Assembly (NCBI GenBank): GCA_038747545.1
Contig: JBCDJT010000006.1
Location: 4,128 to 68,127 of the forward strand
DNA from: JBCCMF01 sp038747545
Lineage (GTDB): Bacteria > Bacteroidota > Rhodothermia > Rhodothermales > JBCCMF01
Direction: 5' to 3'
Length of the DNA: 64,000 bases
A model generated the notes under the pieces. The model worked only from the letters and a program-made list of their open reading frames with translations, was not told where the DNA came from and made no database searches. Numbering within the stretch: the stretch's first letter is position 1; every line of letters starts with the position of its first letter. The translations under genes and the position numbers were made by a program. Shown piece by piece: positions 34,724-43,439 of this stretch.

Positions 34724-35872
34724 ATGCGGATTGGATCGATTGATTTTGGCGAGAAGCCACTGTTTCTAGCCCCGATGGAGGACGTGAGCGACCCGCCCTT
34801 TCGCCTGCTCTGCAAGCGCTACGGCGCCGACATGCTCTACACCGAGTTCATCTCGTCGGGCGGGCTGGTGCATGACGCGCACGGTTCGCACATGAAGCTC
34901 GACATTTACGAGCAAGAGCGCCCCGTCGGCATCCAGATCTTCGGGGGCGAGATCGAGCAGGTCCGCGAAGCGGCTCGTATCGTCGACGCCGTGGAGCCCG
35001 ATGTGATCGTCATCTACTTCGGGTGCCCCGTCAAGAAGGTGGTGTGCAAAGACGGGGGGGCGGGCATCTTGCGTAACCTGCCAAAGATGGAAGCCATCAC
35101 AGAAGCCGTCATCGGCGAAGCCACGCGGCCCGTGACGGTGAAGACGCGCCTCGGCTGGAACGACACCAGCATCCGTATCCTGGAGGTGGCTCGCATGCTC
35201 GAAGCCGTTGGCGTGCAGGCGCTGGCCGTGCATGCGCGCACGCGGAAGCAGATGTACAAAGGCGAGGCGCGCTGGCCGTGGCTCCGGCGCATCAAGGACG
35301 AATCGGGCATCACCATCCCACTTATCGGCAACGGCGATGCCACCTCGCCGGAGAAGATCGAGCGCATGTTCGCCGAGACGGGCGTCGATGCCGTGATGAT
35401 TGGGCGCGGCGCCATCGGCAATCCCTGGATCTTCCAGCAAGCCAAGATCTACCGCGAGACGGGTGAGGTGCCGCCCCCGCCATCGTGGGACGAGCGCGTA
35501 CGCGTCGTGGCCGAGCATCTGGCGCTCAAGTGCGAGTGGCTAGGCGAACGCAAAGGTGTGCTCGAAATGCGGCGTATGTACGGCGGCTACTTCAAAGGCT
35601 TCCGAGGGGCGAGCCGCCTCCGCCAGCAGGTCATCGATAAGCCTGCCAAGGCCGACGTGCTAGAGGTCTTGCTCAACTTCTCGGAGGAGGACGCGACCAC
35701 GGCGCCCACGCGCATCGCCGTGGGGGGCGACGGGGCGCCTGCCGGGCGCGGTTTACCGGCCGCCATCGCCGCAAAGCTGCCTACACCCACCCGTAAGCGT
35801 CCGGCGGCCGGGCTACCGTCTGCACCGCCGCCAAAGCGTACACCTCAGGCCGTACCCTCTTCCTCCAGCTGA
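34724..35872 (+). CDS. dusB: tRNA-dihydrouridine synthase
   Basis: 382 residues. FMN-dependent TIM-barrel enzyme reducing uridines in the tRNA D-loop. LAPMEDVSDPPFRLLCKRYG at the N-terminus, FGCPVKKVV with the catalytic Cys, KTRLGWN, HARTRKQMYKGEA and VMIGRGAIGNPWIF are diagnostic. Beyond the usual ~330 residues there is a ~45-residue tail rich in Ala, Pro and Lys. The ATG at 34724 is used because residues before it are not family-like. The last 28 bases overlap convergent DUF445. The B assignment is by similarity only. Confidence 0.92.
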   Translation: MRIGSIDFGEKPLFLAPMEDVSDPPFRLLCKRYGADMLYTEFISSGGLVHDAHGSHMKLDIYEQERPVGIQIFGGEIEQVREAARIVDAVEPDVIVIYFGCPVKKVVCKDGGAGILRNLPKMEAITEAVIGEATRPVTVKTRLGWNDTSIRILEVARMLEAVGVQALAVHARTRKQMYKGEARWPWLRRIKDESGITIPLIGNGDATSPEKIERMFAETGVDAVMIGRGAIGNPWIFQQAKIYRETGEVPPPPSWDERVRVVAEHLALKCEWLGERKGVLEMRRMYGGYFKGFRGASRLRQQVIDKPAKADVLEVLLNFSEEDATTAPTRIAVGGDGAPAGRGLPAAIAAKLPTPTRKRPAAGLPSAPPPKRTPQAVPSSSS

Positions 35873-37053
35873 GGTGCGTCGGGCGGTGGCTGGGCCTGCG
35901 CGCGGTACAGCAGTTCATCCACGCCCCACAGCACGCCGCCGATGCTGCCCAGCGTCAGGAGGGCGAACGGAGCGTTCCAGATGACGAGGCCGCCGAAGGC
36001 CCCCAGAATGCCGCCCAGGTACTTGATGTAGTTGAGCTGTTCGTTGGTCGTGCGCTTGAGGAGCTGCTCCAGCTGACCCTCGTCGTACTGCTGCATGTTC
36101 TGCATCACCATCGAGTAGACATCGAGGTTTTCGACAAAGCCCAGCACGACCTTGGTGGCCCAGGCCTCAATGTCTTGCGACCGGGCCTCGATCTTCTCGG
36201 GGATGGTGTCGAGCAGCGTGTCCATCTGGTCCAGGACAATATCGAGCGACTGCGGCAGCTCTTGGACCACTTCGTCCAGGCGGCGTTGGAAGTCGTCCTC
36301 GTTCAGAAAGCGGTAGGCCTTCAGGGCCATCCCGCCGAGGCCCTTGCCGGCGTATGCCTCCAGCTTCTCCGTGATGACTGACGCGATCTTACGCCGAACG
36401 ACCTCCGAGGCCAGCACCTGATCCACGTAATCGGCAGTGAGTCCCTTGAGGTCGGCGCGGAACTCGGGGTCTTCGAGCACGCCGCGCGTCACGCCGAGGG
36501 CCATCTCGCGGTAGCGGGGGATAACGTTGCTCTCTTCGATCTTCGCCTTGATGATCTCTTCGTTGATGAGCTCTTCCGAGACCGCGGTGGCCAGACGGTA
36601 GATCACGCGCTCACGCTGCGCAGGGATCAGGCCTTGCCCGAAGACGGGCCGCTCCTCCTGCGGGTTGAACAGCATCGTGATAGCCAGCCAGTTGGTCAGA
36701 AAGCCAATCATGCCGCTGACCGACAGGATGCGCAGTAAGCCTTCCAAGTTGAGCGTGTAGCCAAAGGGCGACAACGCGATCCCGTTAAAGTCCCACCAGA
36801 ACGACACCACGAACAGCGCTCCGAGCGCGAAGGGGATCAGGCGCAGCAGCGGAAGCAACTGTGCATGTCCACCCACCAGGCGGGGCGGCGCCTCGGCTGC
36901 GTCAGCTTTGGGCGTAGGGGCGGGCAGGTGGCGCGACACATAGCGCGTGACCAAGCTGCGCAGGTCGCGGGCCCGAGCGCGCGTGAGCTGGCGGGCCTCG
37001 GGCAGCGTCTGTGCCTGCTTAGGCTCTTCTTGAACGATGGGGTCGGTTGGCAT
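35845..37053 (-). CDS. DUF445 family membrane protein
   Basis: 402 residues. A polar N-terminus (~70 residues) precedes two hydrophobic segments (LLRLIPFALGALFVVSFWW; VSGMIGFLTNWLAITMLF), whose GFLTNWLAITMLF is the DUF445 hallmark. A long helical region (~150-340) and a C-terminal hairpin of two membrane helices follow (GGILGAFGGLVIWNAPFALL). The family is widespread and uncharacterised. It is 20 bases downstream of the HD hydrolase gene. Confidence 0.8.
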   Translation of the reverse strand: MPTDPIVQEEPKQAQTLPEARQLTRARARDLRSLVTRYVSRHLPAPTPKADAAEAPPRLVGGHAQLLPLLRLIPFALGALFVVSFWWDFNGIALSPFGYTLNLEGLLRILSVSGMIGFLTNWLAITMLFNPQEERPVFGQGLIPAQRERVIYRLATAVSEELINEEIIKAKIEESNVIPRYREMALGVTRGVLEDPEFRADLKGLTADYVDQVLASEVVRRKIASVITEKLEAYAGKGLGGMALKAYRFLNEDDFQRRLDEVVQELPQSLDIVLDQMDTLLDTIPEKIEARSQDIEAWATKVVLGFVENLDVYSMVMQNMQQYDEGQLEQLLKRTTNEQLNYIKYLGGILGAFGGLVIWNAPFALLTLGSIGGVLWGVDELLYRAQAQPPPDAPQLEEEGTA

Positions 37054-37073
37054 ACGGTACGGATCGCGTCAGG

Positions 37074-37631
37074 TCAGGGAGCAGCCAGGCCCAGGCGATC
37101 AGCATCGGCCTGCATTCCGGCAATGACGTTGGCGATGTGCTCGGTCAAGTCGATGCCGAGGTCAGCGGCGCCCTCGCGAATATCGTCGCGGCTGACCGCA
37201 GCGGCAAAGGCCTTGTCCTTCAGCTTCTTCTTGACCGACTTCGGCTTCATGCCTTCCAGCTTGGTTGGGCGCACGTAGGCCACCGCGGTGATAAAGCCAG
37301 CCAGCTCGTCTACGGCAAAGAGCGTTTTGGCCATCAGCGTCTCGCGCGGCGTGCCTGTGTGTGGCCCGTGGCCCATGATGGCCTCGAGGACTGGTTCTGG
37401 ATAGCCGAGTTCGCGCAAGTGTGCTACACCCACATACGGATGTTCGTCCAGGGTTTGGTGCTTCTCATAATCCATGTCGTGGAGCAGCCCCGTGATGCGC
37501 CACATGGTTTCGTCCTCGCCGAAATGCTTGGCATAGTAGCCCATCGCGGCCTCCACCGCATACGCATGGCGACGTAGGCTATCGGTTTTTGTCCATTCGT
37601 GGAAGGTGGCGAGCGCGTCGTCGTAGTTCAT
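37074..37631 (-). CDS. HD-domain hydrolase
   Basis: 185 residues. Metal-binding HD signature: RRHAYAVEAAM, GLLHDMDYEKH, then HPYVGVAHLRELG and MGHGPH. A small soluble member of the HD phosphohydrolase superfamily; nucleotide substrates are common for it but cannot be named here. It precedes the DUF445 gene on the same strand and is divergent from the carbonic anhydrase-like gene. Confidence 0.8.
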   Translation of the reverse strand: MNYDDALATFHEWTKTDSLRRHAYAVEAAMGYYAKHFGEDETMWRITGLLHDMDYEKHQTLDEHPYVGVAHLRELGYPEPVLEAIMGHGPHTGTPRETLMAKTLFAVDELAGFITAVAYVRPTKLEGMKPKSVKKKLKDKAFAAAVSRDDIREGAADLGIDLTEHIANVIAGMQADADRLGLAAP

Positions 37632-37740
37632 CCGGGCATCGTGGGGAGAATCGTGATATTTGCTGCACCTACGAGAGCTTGGGGGATTGGTTCAAGCCCC
37701 ACGAAGTATATTGATGGGCGTATCACCAGCGGCCATCGCC

Positions 37741-38283
37741 ATGCCCGTTCAGCCCTTCATCGGAAAACACCCGCAGTACGATCAGAGCGTCTTCATCGCC
37801 GAAAACGCCACGCTCATTGGCGATGTAACGCTCGGCGAGCAGTCGAGCCTCTGGTTCAACGCCGTCGTCCGTGGCGATGTGCATCGCATTCGCATCGGGG
37901 CACGGACGAATATCCAGGACCTGTGCATGGTACACGTGACGCATGGCACCGCCCCCACTACCATCGGCGACGACGTGACGGTAGGGCACAGTGCGGTTTT
38001 GCACGGCTGTACCGTCGAGGACCGCGTGCTCATTGGGATGAGTGCGCTGATCATGGATCACGCCGTCATCGGGCACGACAGCATCGTCGGGGCTAAAGCG
38101 CTTGTCACAGGGCGCACCGTGATCCCGCCGCGCTCGCTCGTACTTGGGGCACCTGCGCGTGTCGTGCGTATCCTCACCGATGAAGAGGTCACCTTCGTCA
38201 AACAGTCCGCCCTCAACTACGTCCGGTACCGCGCCATCTACCTTGGCGAGGAGCGGCCCGCGGTAAATCCGTACTACGAGTGA
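37741..38283 (+). CDS. Gamma carbonic anhydrase family protein
   Basis: 180 residues of left-handed beta-helix with hexapeptide repeats. The three metal-ligand histidines are in VHVTHGTAPTTIGDDVTVGH and SAVLHGCTV, as in YrdA/gamma-class enzymes. Active carbonic anhydrase activity varies within this family. The ATG at 37741 fits the family start; longer in-frame starts would add a non-conserved leader. Confidence 0.88.
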   Translation: MPVQPFIGKHPQYDQSVFIAENATLIGDVTLGEQSSLWFNAVVRGDVHRIRIGARTNIQDLCMVHVTHGTAPTTIGDDVTVGHSAVLHGCTVEDRVLIGMSALIMDHAVIGHDSIVGAKALVTGRTVIPPRSLVLGAPARVVRILTDEEVTFVKQSALNYVRYRAIYLGEERPAVNPYYE

Positions 38284-38293
38284 TCGGCTAGAA

Positions 38294-39835
38294 TCAGTCG
38301 TTCTCGTCCTTCAACACGCCGTGGTCGACGGGGACCGGGTACTTGTTGCTGAAGCAGGCATTGCAGTAGCCGAGGCCATTGGGGTTAGCCGCCCGGACAG
38401 CGCGCATCAGGCCATCTACGGTCAGGTAGCCGAGGGTATCTACTCCGAGCCAGTTAGCCATCGCTGAGATGTCGTGGCTGTCTACGCCGGTCTCGGGATC
38501 GACGTGGCGGAATTGGTTGACGAGCAGTTCGTCATAGCTGGGGAAGTCCATGCCGTAGTAGCACGGGCTCTGCACGGGTGGGGAGGAGACGCGGAAATGC
38601 ACCTCGGCCGCGCCCGCGTCGCGCACCATCTTGACGAGCTGGCGCGCTGTAGTGCCGCGTACTATCGAGTCGTCTACCATCACCACTACGCGGTCCTGGA
38701 GAACGCCCACCACCGTGTTGAACTTGGAGCGCACCTTAAGTTCGCGGTTGCCTTGTCCTGGCGCGATGAACGTGCGGCCCACGTAGTGGTTACGGATCAG
38801 GCCGATCTCGTACCGGCAGCGGTTGTAGCCTTGCGTCTTGTTGGTCTCCGTCACGTACCCCAGCGTGGCCGTGTTCGAGGAGTCGGGCACGGAAATCACG
38901 ATGGGTGGTTTCTCGCCTTCGGGCACGGCAGGAACGGGCGCATCATGGGCGAGCTCCTTGCCAATCTTGCGGCGGACCTTGTCCACCATCTCGCCGAACA
39001 CCTTTGAGTCGGGGCGGGAGAAGTAGACGTACTCAAAGACGCACTGGCTCACGCCGAACGGTTGCGCCAGCTGGTAGCTCCAGAAATGCTCTGGACCTTT
39101 CTGGCACGTGTCCCGGTCGATGATCAGCATCTCGCCAGGACGGATGTCGCGGATGTAGGTAGCGCCGATGAGGTCGAAGGCGCAGGTTTCGCTGGCCACG
39201 CAGTATGCCGGACCACCGGGTTGATCGGGGTCGCCAAGCCGGCCGAGCGCCAGTGGGCGGAAGCCACTCGGGTCGCGCACAGCAATCAGGGCGTCGTCAG
39301 TAAGCATCACGAGCGAGAAGGCGCCCTCAATCTGGGTCAGCGCGTCGATGATGCGATCGGTAGAGCGGCTGCGGCGGCTCTGCGCGATCAGGTGGAGGAT
39401 GAGTTCGCTGTCAGTGGTGGACTGAAACAACGTGCCGCGTTCGATGAAAGACTTCCTGAGCTCTCGCGCGTTGGAAAGGTTACCGTTATGCGCCAGAGCG
39501 AGGTTGCCGCCCCGGTAATGCACCATAAAGGGCTGGATGTTCGAGAAATTGTCGGCCGAGCCGCTAGTGGAGTACCGCGTGTGCCCGATCCCAGAGCGTC
39601 CCATCAAGGTGTCATTGAAGACCGTCTCGTCTTTGAAGACGTCGGTAACGAGCCCAAAGTCGCGGTGGATGGGCATCACCATGCGCTGGCGGTGCTCGTC
39701 GAACGTGGAGGTCACGATGCCACACGACTCTTGGCCGCGATGCTGGAGGGCATGCAGGCCGTAATAGATATGACGCGCGGCGTTATCGGCGTTGAAGATG
39801 CCGAAGACGCCACAATACTCTTTGATCCGTCGCAT
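38294..39835 (-). CDS. purF: Amidophosphoribosyltransferase
   Basis: 513 residues. First committed step of purine synthesis. The N-terminal nucleophile is Cys8 in MRRIKEYCGVFGIF, so a 7-residue propeptide is expected to be removed. The PRPP loop is VVMVDDSIVRGTT. Four cysteines placed like the iron-sulfur ligands of the Bacillus enzyme are present (VSQCVFEYVYF, QSPCYYG, and CNAC near the C-terminus), so a 4Fe-4S cluster and oxygen-sensitive turnover are likely. Confidence 0.96.
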   Translation of the reverse strand: MRRIKEYCGVFGIFNADNAARHIYYGLHALQHRGQESCGIVTSTFDEHRQRMVMPIHRDFGLVTDVFKDETVFNDTLMGRSGIGHTRYSTSGSADNFSNIQPFMVHYRGGNLALAHNGNLSNARELRKSFIERGTLFQSTTDSELILHLIAQSRRSRSTDRIIDALTQIEGAFSLVMLTDDALIAVRDPSGFRPLALGRLGDPDQPGGPAYCVASETCAFDLIGATYIRDIRPGEMLIIDRDTCQKGPEHFWSYQLAQPFGVSQCVFEYVYFSRPDSKVFGEMVDKVRRKIGKELAHDAPVPAVPEGEKPPIVISVPDSSNTATLGYVTETNKTQGYNRCRYEIGLIRNHYVGRTFIAPGQGNRELKVRSKFNTVVGVLQDRVVVMVDDSIVRGTTARQLVKMVRDAGAAEVHFRVSSPPVQSPCYYGMDFPSYDELLVNQFRHVDPETGVDSHDISAMANWLGVDTLGYLTVDGLMRAVRAANPNGLGYCNACFSNKYPVPVDHGVLKDEND

Positions 39836-39862
39836 AAGGGGCGGGAGGGGTAAGGGCGGGGG

Positions 39863-40330
39863 TTACCAAACAATTAAGCCGACGGCGAGCAGTATGCCCA
39901 GGCCATCGGCTATGAGGTCACGCGTGCTAAAGCGGCCACGCGGTTTGTGGCGGTCGTAGAGTTCCTTGGCGAGCCCAACGGCAGCTGTGCCAGACACCGA
40001 CAGGGGAAGGGCTTGCATTTCTGAGCGCGCACCCTTGTTGACCAGCACGTATTGGCTGCCAAGGGTAAGCAAAAAGCTGAACGCCAGATGCTGCATCTTA
40101 TCGCGCCCCAGCCAAGGGTCGCTGTTCGAGGAGAACGAAGTGGGCGGTACAGCGTGCGGTGCCGGGGAGAGGTACTGCGCACGGTTTAATGTAGGCAATT
40201 CGGGTGTGTAAAACGCAGCTGGTGGGATGTGAAATCGGTGTGTTTCCTCCACTGGCACGGCCTCTTGCGCCAGAAGGGGGGATGCTCCCACGAGCAACAA
40301 CACACTCCACATCGCTCCAGGCCTGCGCAT
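39863..40330 (-). CDS. YfiM-like (DUF2279-type) exported protein
   Basis: 155 residues. Signal peptide to SPLLAQ. The C-terminal half has DKMQHLAFSFLLTLGSQYV and GLAKELYDRHKPRGRFSTRD, which match the pattern of YfiM/DUF2279 putative periplasmic proteins, with helices at the end. The ATG at 40330 overlaps the stop of the upstream CBS protein (TGATG), so the two are translationally coupled. Function unknown. Confidence 0.6.
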   Translation of the reverse strand: MRRPGAMWSVLLLVGASPLLAQEAVPVEETHRFHIPPAAFYTPELPTLNRAQYLSPAPHAVPPTSFSSNSDPWLGRDKMQHLAFSFLLTLGSQYVLVNKGARSEMQALPLSVSGTAAVGLAKELYDRHKPRGRFSTRDLIADGLGILLAVGLIVW

Positions 40331-41706
40331 CACCCCGTGGCCTCATCAAGCAAGGACGCATCATGCGGCACGCGTGACACGCGGATGTTGCCAATGCGGT
40401 GGTTCTCGACGGTTTCTACTTCCAACGTCAGGCTCTCGTACGAAAAGGTATCGCCTACTTCAGGGATCGACCCTGAGAGACTGAAGATAAGCCCGCCCAG
40501 TGTTTCGAAGTCGTAGCCTTCGGTGTCTAGGTCCAGGCTGAGGACATCGCTGAAGTCGTCCAGGTCAATGCGGGCATCGAAGCGGTACGTGGCATCGTCC
40601 AAGGCTTCATACTCAGCGTCGGTTTGCTCGTCGTGTTCGTCGCGGATGTCGCCCACGATCTCTTCGAGCACATCCTCTAGTGTGATGAGCCCTGCCGTGC
40701 CGCCATACTCGTCTACCACAATGGCGAGGTGCATCTTCCGCTGCTGGAAGTCGCGCAGCAGGTCGTCGAGCTTCTTACCGAGGGGGACGAACATGGCGGG
40801 GCGGGCCATCGTCGTCCAGTCGGGCGTCTCGTCGGGCGCGTGTGTGTTGAGGAGGGCGAGCAAGTCCTTGGCGTACAGAATGCCGAGGATGTTGTCAGGG
40901 TGGCCTGCATAGAGCGGCAGGCGTGAGTGGCCGCTGCTCCGAATAAGGGCCAAGGCCTCGCTCAGCGTGAACGTGACGGGCAGCGCCACCATATCGAGGC
41001 GGCTGACAAAGATCTCCCGCACGGAGGTCTCGCCAAACTCAACGATGGAGTGGATCAGCTCGCGCTCTTCGATCTCTAAGGTGCCGTGCGCCTCGCCAAT
41101 CTCGGCCATGGCTTTAAGGTCGTCGTTCGAGAGCGGCTGCACGGGCGCGTTGAAGCGGTCCTGCATCGACTTGGTGAAGCGCGCCAGCAGCCCAGACAGC
41201 GGCAGCAGCAGCCTGTGGAATAAGAGCAGGGGGCCGGAGACGCGACGGCTGAACGCGGCGGCGTTGCGCGTGGCCAGCACCTTGGGTGTGATTTCGCTCA
41301 CCACGAGCAGTACGAACGTCAGCGTCACGACCTCCAGCGCGAAGAGCACCGCGGGCGAAAGGTTCAGGGAGAGGGCAAACTGTGCCGTGAGCACCGCTGC
41401 CAAGATGGCTGCCGACACGTTGATGAGCGTGTTCAGCGTCAGGATGGTGATGAGCAGGGCGCGAGGCCGTTCTAGCAGACGAAGGACGCGCTGGCTGGCA
41501 CGATCCTGTGCCTTTTCCATGGCGGCCTTTGCGGAGCCAGAGAGTGAGAAGAGCGCGACCTCAGAGCCTGACACGAAGCCAGAGGCGAGCAGAAGCGCCA
41601 CGAAGAAGACGACTTCGATGGCGACGAGACTGGGCACGGCAGCGAGATCCGCTGCGGATTGAAAGAAGAGGGCCAGACTCGATATTCGAGGGGCGTCGGG
41701 GTCCAA
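40330..41706 (-). CDS. CNNM/CorC-type transporter (GldE-like)
   Basis: 458 residues. An N-terminal CNNM (DUF21) membrane domain (~residues 28-190; SGSEVALFSLSGSAKAAMEK, VSEITPKVLA) is followed by a CBS pair (~215-345; DMVALPVTFTLSEAL, VVDEYGGTAGLITLEDVLEE) and a CorC_HlyC FAD-like domain (~365-450). Relatives act in magnesium or cobalt export, and GldE supports gliding in Bacteroidota. No ATG is available before the first helix: TTG at 41706 or GTG at 41637. Confidence 0.85.
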   Translation of the reverse strand: MDPDAPRISSLALFFQSAADLAAVPSLVAIEVVFFVALLLASGFVSGSEVALFSLSGSAKAAMEKAQDRASQRVLRLLERPRALLITILTLNTLINVSAAILAAVLTAQFALSLNLSPAVLFALEVVTLTFVLLVVSEITPKVLATRNAAAFSRRVSGPLLLFHRLLLPLSGLLARFTKSMQDRFNAPVQPLSNDDLKAMAEIGEAHGTLEIEERELIHSIVEFGETSVREIFVSRLDMVALPVTFTLSEALALIRSSGHSRLPLYAGHPDNILGILYAKDLLALLNTHAPDETPDWTTMARPAMFVPLGKKLDDLLRDFQQRKMHLAIVVDEYGGTAGLITLEDVLEEIVGDIRDEHDEQTDAEYEALDDATYRFDARIDLDDFSDVLSLDLDTEGYDFETLGGLIFSLSGSIPEVGDTFSYESLTLEVETVENHRIGNIRVSRVPHDASLLDEATG

Positions 41707-41784
41707 AGCCGGAGAGGGATCAACCCTCAGTTCGTTCTACAAACACAAGCTCGCCGAGCAAGCCAAGACTGTGCCACGGCGCGC

Positions 41785-41816
41785 GCCATGAGCGATCTGG
41801 ACGAAACGCTCATGGC
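41785..41816. other. Perfect 10-bp hairpin in intergenic spacer
   Basis: GCCATGAGCG (41785-41794) and CGCTCATGGC (41807-41816) pair perfectly around a 12-base loop, 16 bases after the NSS transporter stop on the minus strand. No T run follows, so it is either a weak terminator or an mRNA-stabilising stem between the transporter and the downstream CBS gene. Confidence 0.45.
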
Positions 41817-41831
41817 CCGTGTACGCACAAC

Positions 41832-43211
41832 CTAGAAGTAGTTGCCCGTGACGATGATGAAAACGAGGATGAGCGAAATCGCGATGGGGCAGATGAACTT
41901 GATCAGGATGCGGATAGGCGCCTTGAGCGGCAGCGGGTGCCTGCCCTGCTCCAGCGCCTCAACCATCTTGTCGAAGCCCCACACCCAGCCCACAAACACA
42001 CAGATCAGTATTGCCCCTAGACTAAGCGAGTAGTTGCCCCATATGATGTTCTGTACGCTGAGGAAGTCCAGCCCTTCACCTAAAAAGCCCGTCAGGAAGC
42101 CGTTGGCACCTTGGGACAGGGCCGAGGGGACAGCCAGCAGAAAGCAGCCTGCACCAAGCAGCCACGCGGCTTTGCTGCGGCTCCACCCCCGCTCGTCCAC
42201 GAAGTACGACACGCATACTTCTAGGAGGCTGATGGTCGAGGTCAGTGCTGCGATGGCAAGCAACGCGTAGAACGCGATGGCGAAGATGTTGCCCGCTGGG
42301 AGCGAACCGAAAATAGTAGGCAAGACCACGAAGACGAGACCTGGTCCGGCGTTAGGTTCTACGCCTGCCGAGAAGAGAGCAGGGAAAATGATGAGCCCCG
42401 CCAGAATGGCAATACCGGTGTCAAAGATGGCCACCGAGATGCCCGCCGAGTGGACGTTCTCGCTTTTGGGAAAGTAGGAGCCATAGGTGATCATGGCACC
42501 CATGCCCAAGCTCAAACTAAAGAGCGCTTGGCCGAGCGCGTTCATCACAACGCCCGTGGTGATTTTCGAGAAGTCGAACACAAAGAGGTAGCTGACCCCT
42601 TCCATCCCACCGGGCAGTGTCACGGAACGGATCGCGAGGATGACCAGGATGACCAGGAGAATCGGCATCAAGATCTTGGTGGCGCGCTCAATGCCGCCCG
42701 AGACGCCACCGCGCACCACGACGATCGTTAAGAGGATGAATGCGCCAGCCAAGATGATGGGCATGATGGGGTCGCCGATGAGCTCGCCGAAGAGGGCATT
42801 GCTGGCATCGGCGCTGAGGCCGTCGCCAAACTCGCCGAGGACGGCTCGGTACAGGTACATGAGCGTCCAGCCCGCAATGACGCTGTAGAAGGCCAGGATG
42901 CCGAACCCGGTCAGGACGCCAAGGCCACCCACGACAGGCCAGAACTTGCTTGGTACCAGCGCTTTGAGAGCGCCGACGGGGTTCTTGCGGGTGGTCCGGC
43001 CGATAGCAAGTTCAGCAAAGAGCACGGGCACGCAGATCACGGCCACGAAGATCAGATAGATGAGTACAAACGCGCCGCCGCCGCTTTCTCCTGCGGTGTA
43101 GGGAAAGCGCCAAATGTTGCCAAGGCCGATGGCCGATCCAGCAGCAGCGAAGACGAAAGCGAGTTTCGAGCCCCACTGCCCGCGATCATCAGAAGGAGGG
43201 ACAACGGCCAT
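41832..43211 (-). CDS. Sodium-dependent transporter (NSS/SNF family)
   Basis: 459 residues with about 11-12 membrane helices. The LeuT-type first helix AGSAIGLGNIWRFPYTAGESG and the following GGGAFVLIYL are characteristic. These carriers import amino acids or related amines with sodium. The substrate cannot be told from the binding residues by eye. The ATG at 43211 (MAVVPPSDDRGQWGSK) is chosen; upstream residues are not family-like. Divergent from the aquaporin gene. Confidence 0.9.
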   Translation of the reverse strand: MAVVPPSDDRGQWGSKLAFVFAAAGSAIGLGNIWRFPYTAGESGGGAFVLIYLIFVAVICVPVLFAELAIGRTTRKNPVGALKALVPSKFWPVVGGLGVLTGFGILAFYSVIAGWTLMYLYRAVLGEFGDGLSADASNALFGELIGDPIMPIILAGAFILLTIVVVRGGVSGGIERATKILMPILLVILVILAIRSVTLPGGMEGVSYLFVFDFSKITTGVVMNALGQALFSLSLGMGAMITYGSYFPKSENVHSAGISVAIFDTGIAILAGLIIFPALFSAGVEPNAGPGLVFVVLPTIFGSLPAGNIFAIAFYALLAIAALTSTISLLEVCVSYFVDERGWSRSKAAWLLGAGCFLLAVPSALSQGANGFLTGFLGEGLDFLSVQNIIWGNYSLSLGAILICVFVGWVWGFDKMVEALEQGRHPLPLKAPIRILIKFICPIAISLILVFIIVTGNYF

Positions 43212-43405
43212 GAATACGTGTACGTTAGGTGGCGGTAGCGAAAAGAAGGCCGCAAAATCTAACACGGGGAGCCGAAACGCAAGGGCTGGCGCAGTAGAGC
43301 CCTCGATTTCGGCACTCGGTGTCGGCAGATGGCATAGCATCAGCATGACCAATGCGTTGGGATTGCTCTGGCGCGCTTGGAGGTCTGGGACAGAACGTGT
43401 AGCTT

Positions 43406-43422
43406 GTAACGTTCCTCGTTAC
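43406..43422. promoter_or_regulatory. GTAACG-N5-CGTTAC operator-like dyad
   Basis: A 17-base perfect inverted repeat sits 18 bases before the aquaporin ATG. Half-sites are 11 bases apart, about one helical turn. The same half-sites, GTAACG and CGTTAC, occur 30 bases apart in the doxX/GWxTD spacer near 20.75 kb. Confidence 0.45.
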
Positions 43423-43439
43423 CACCATCCCCCAATCCC

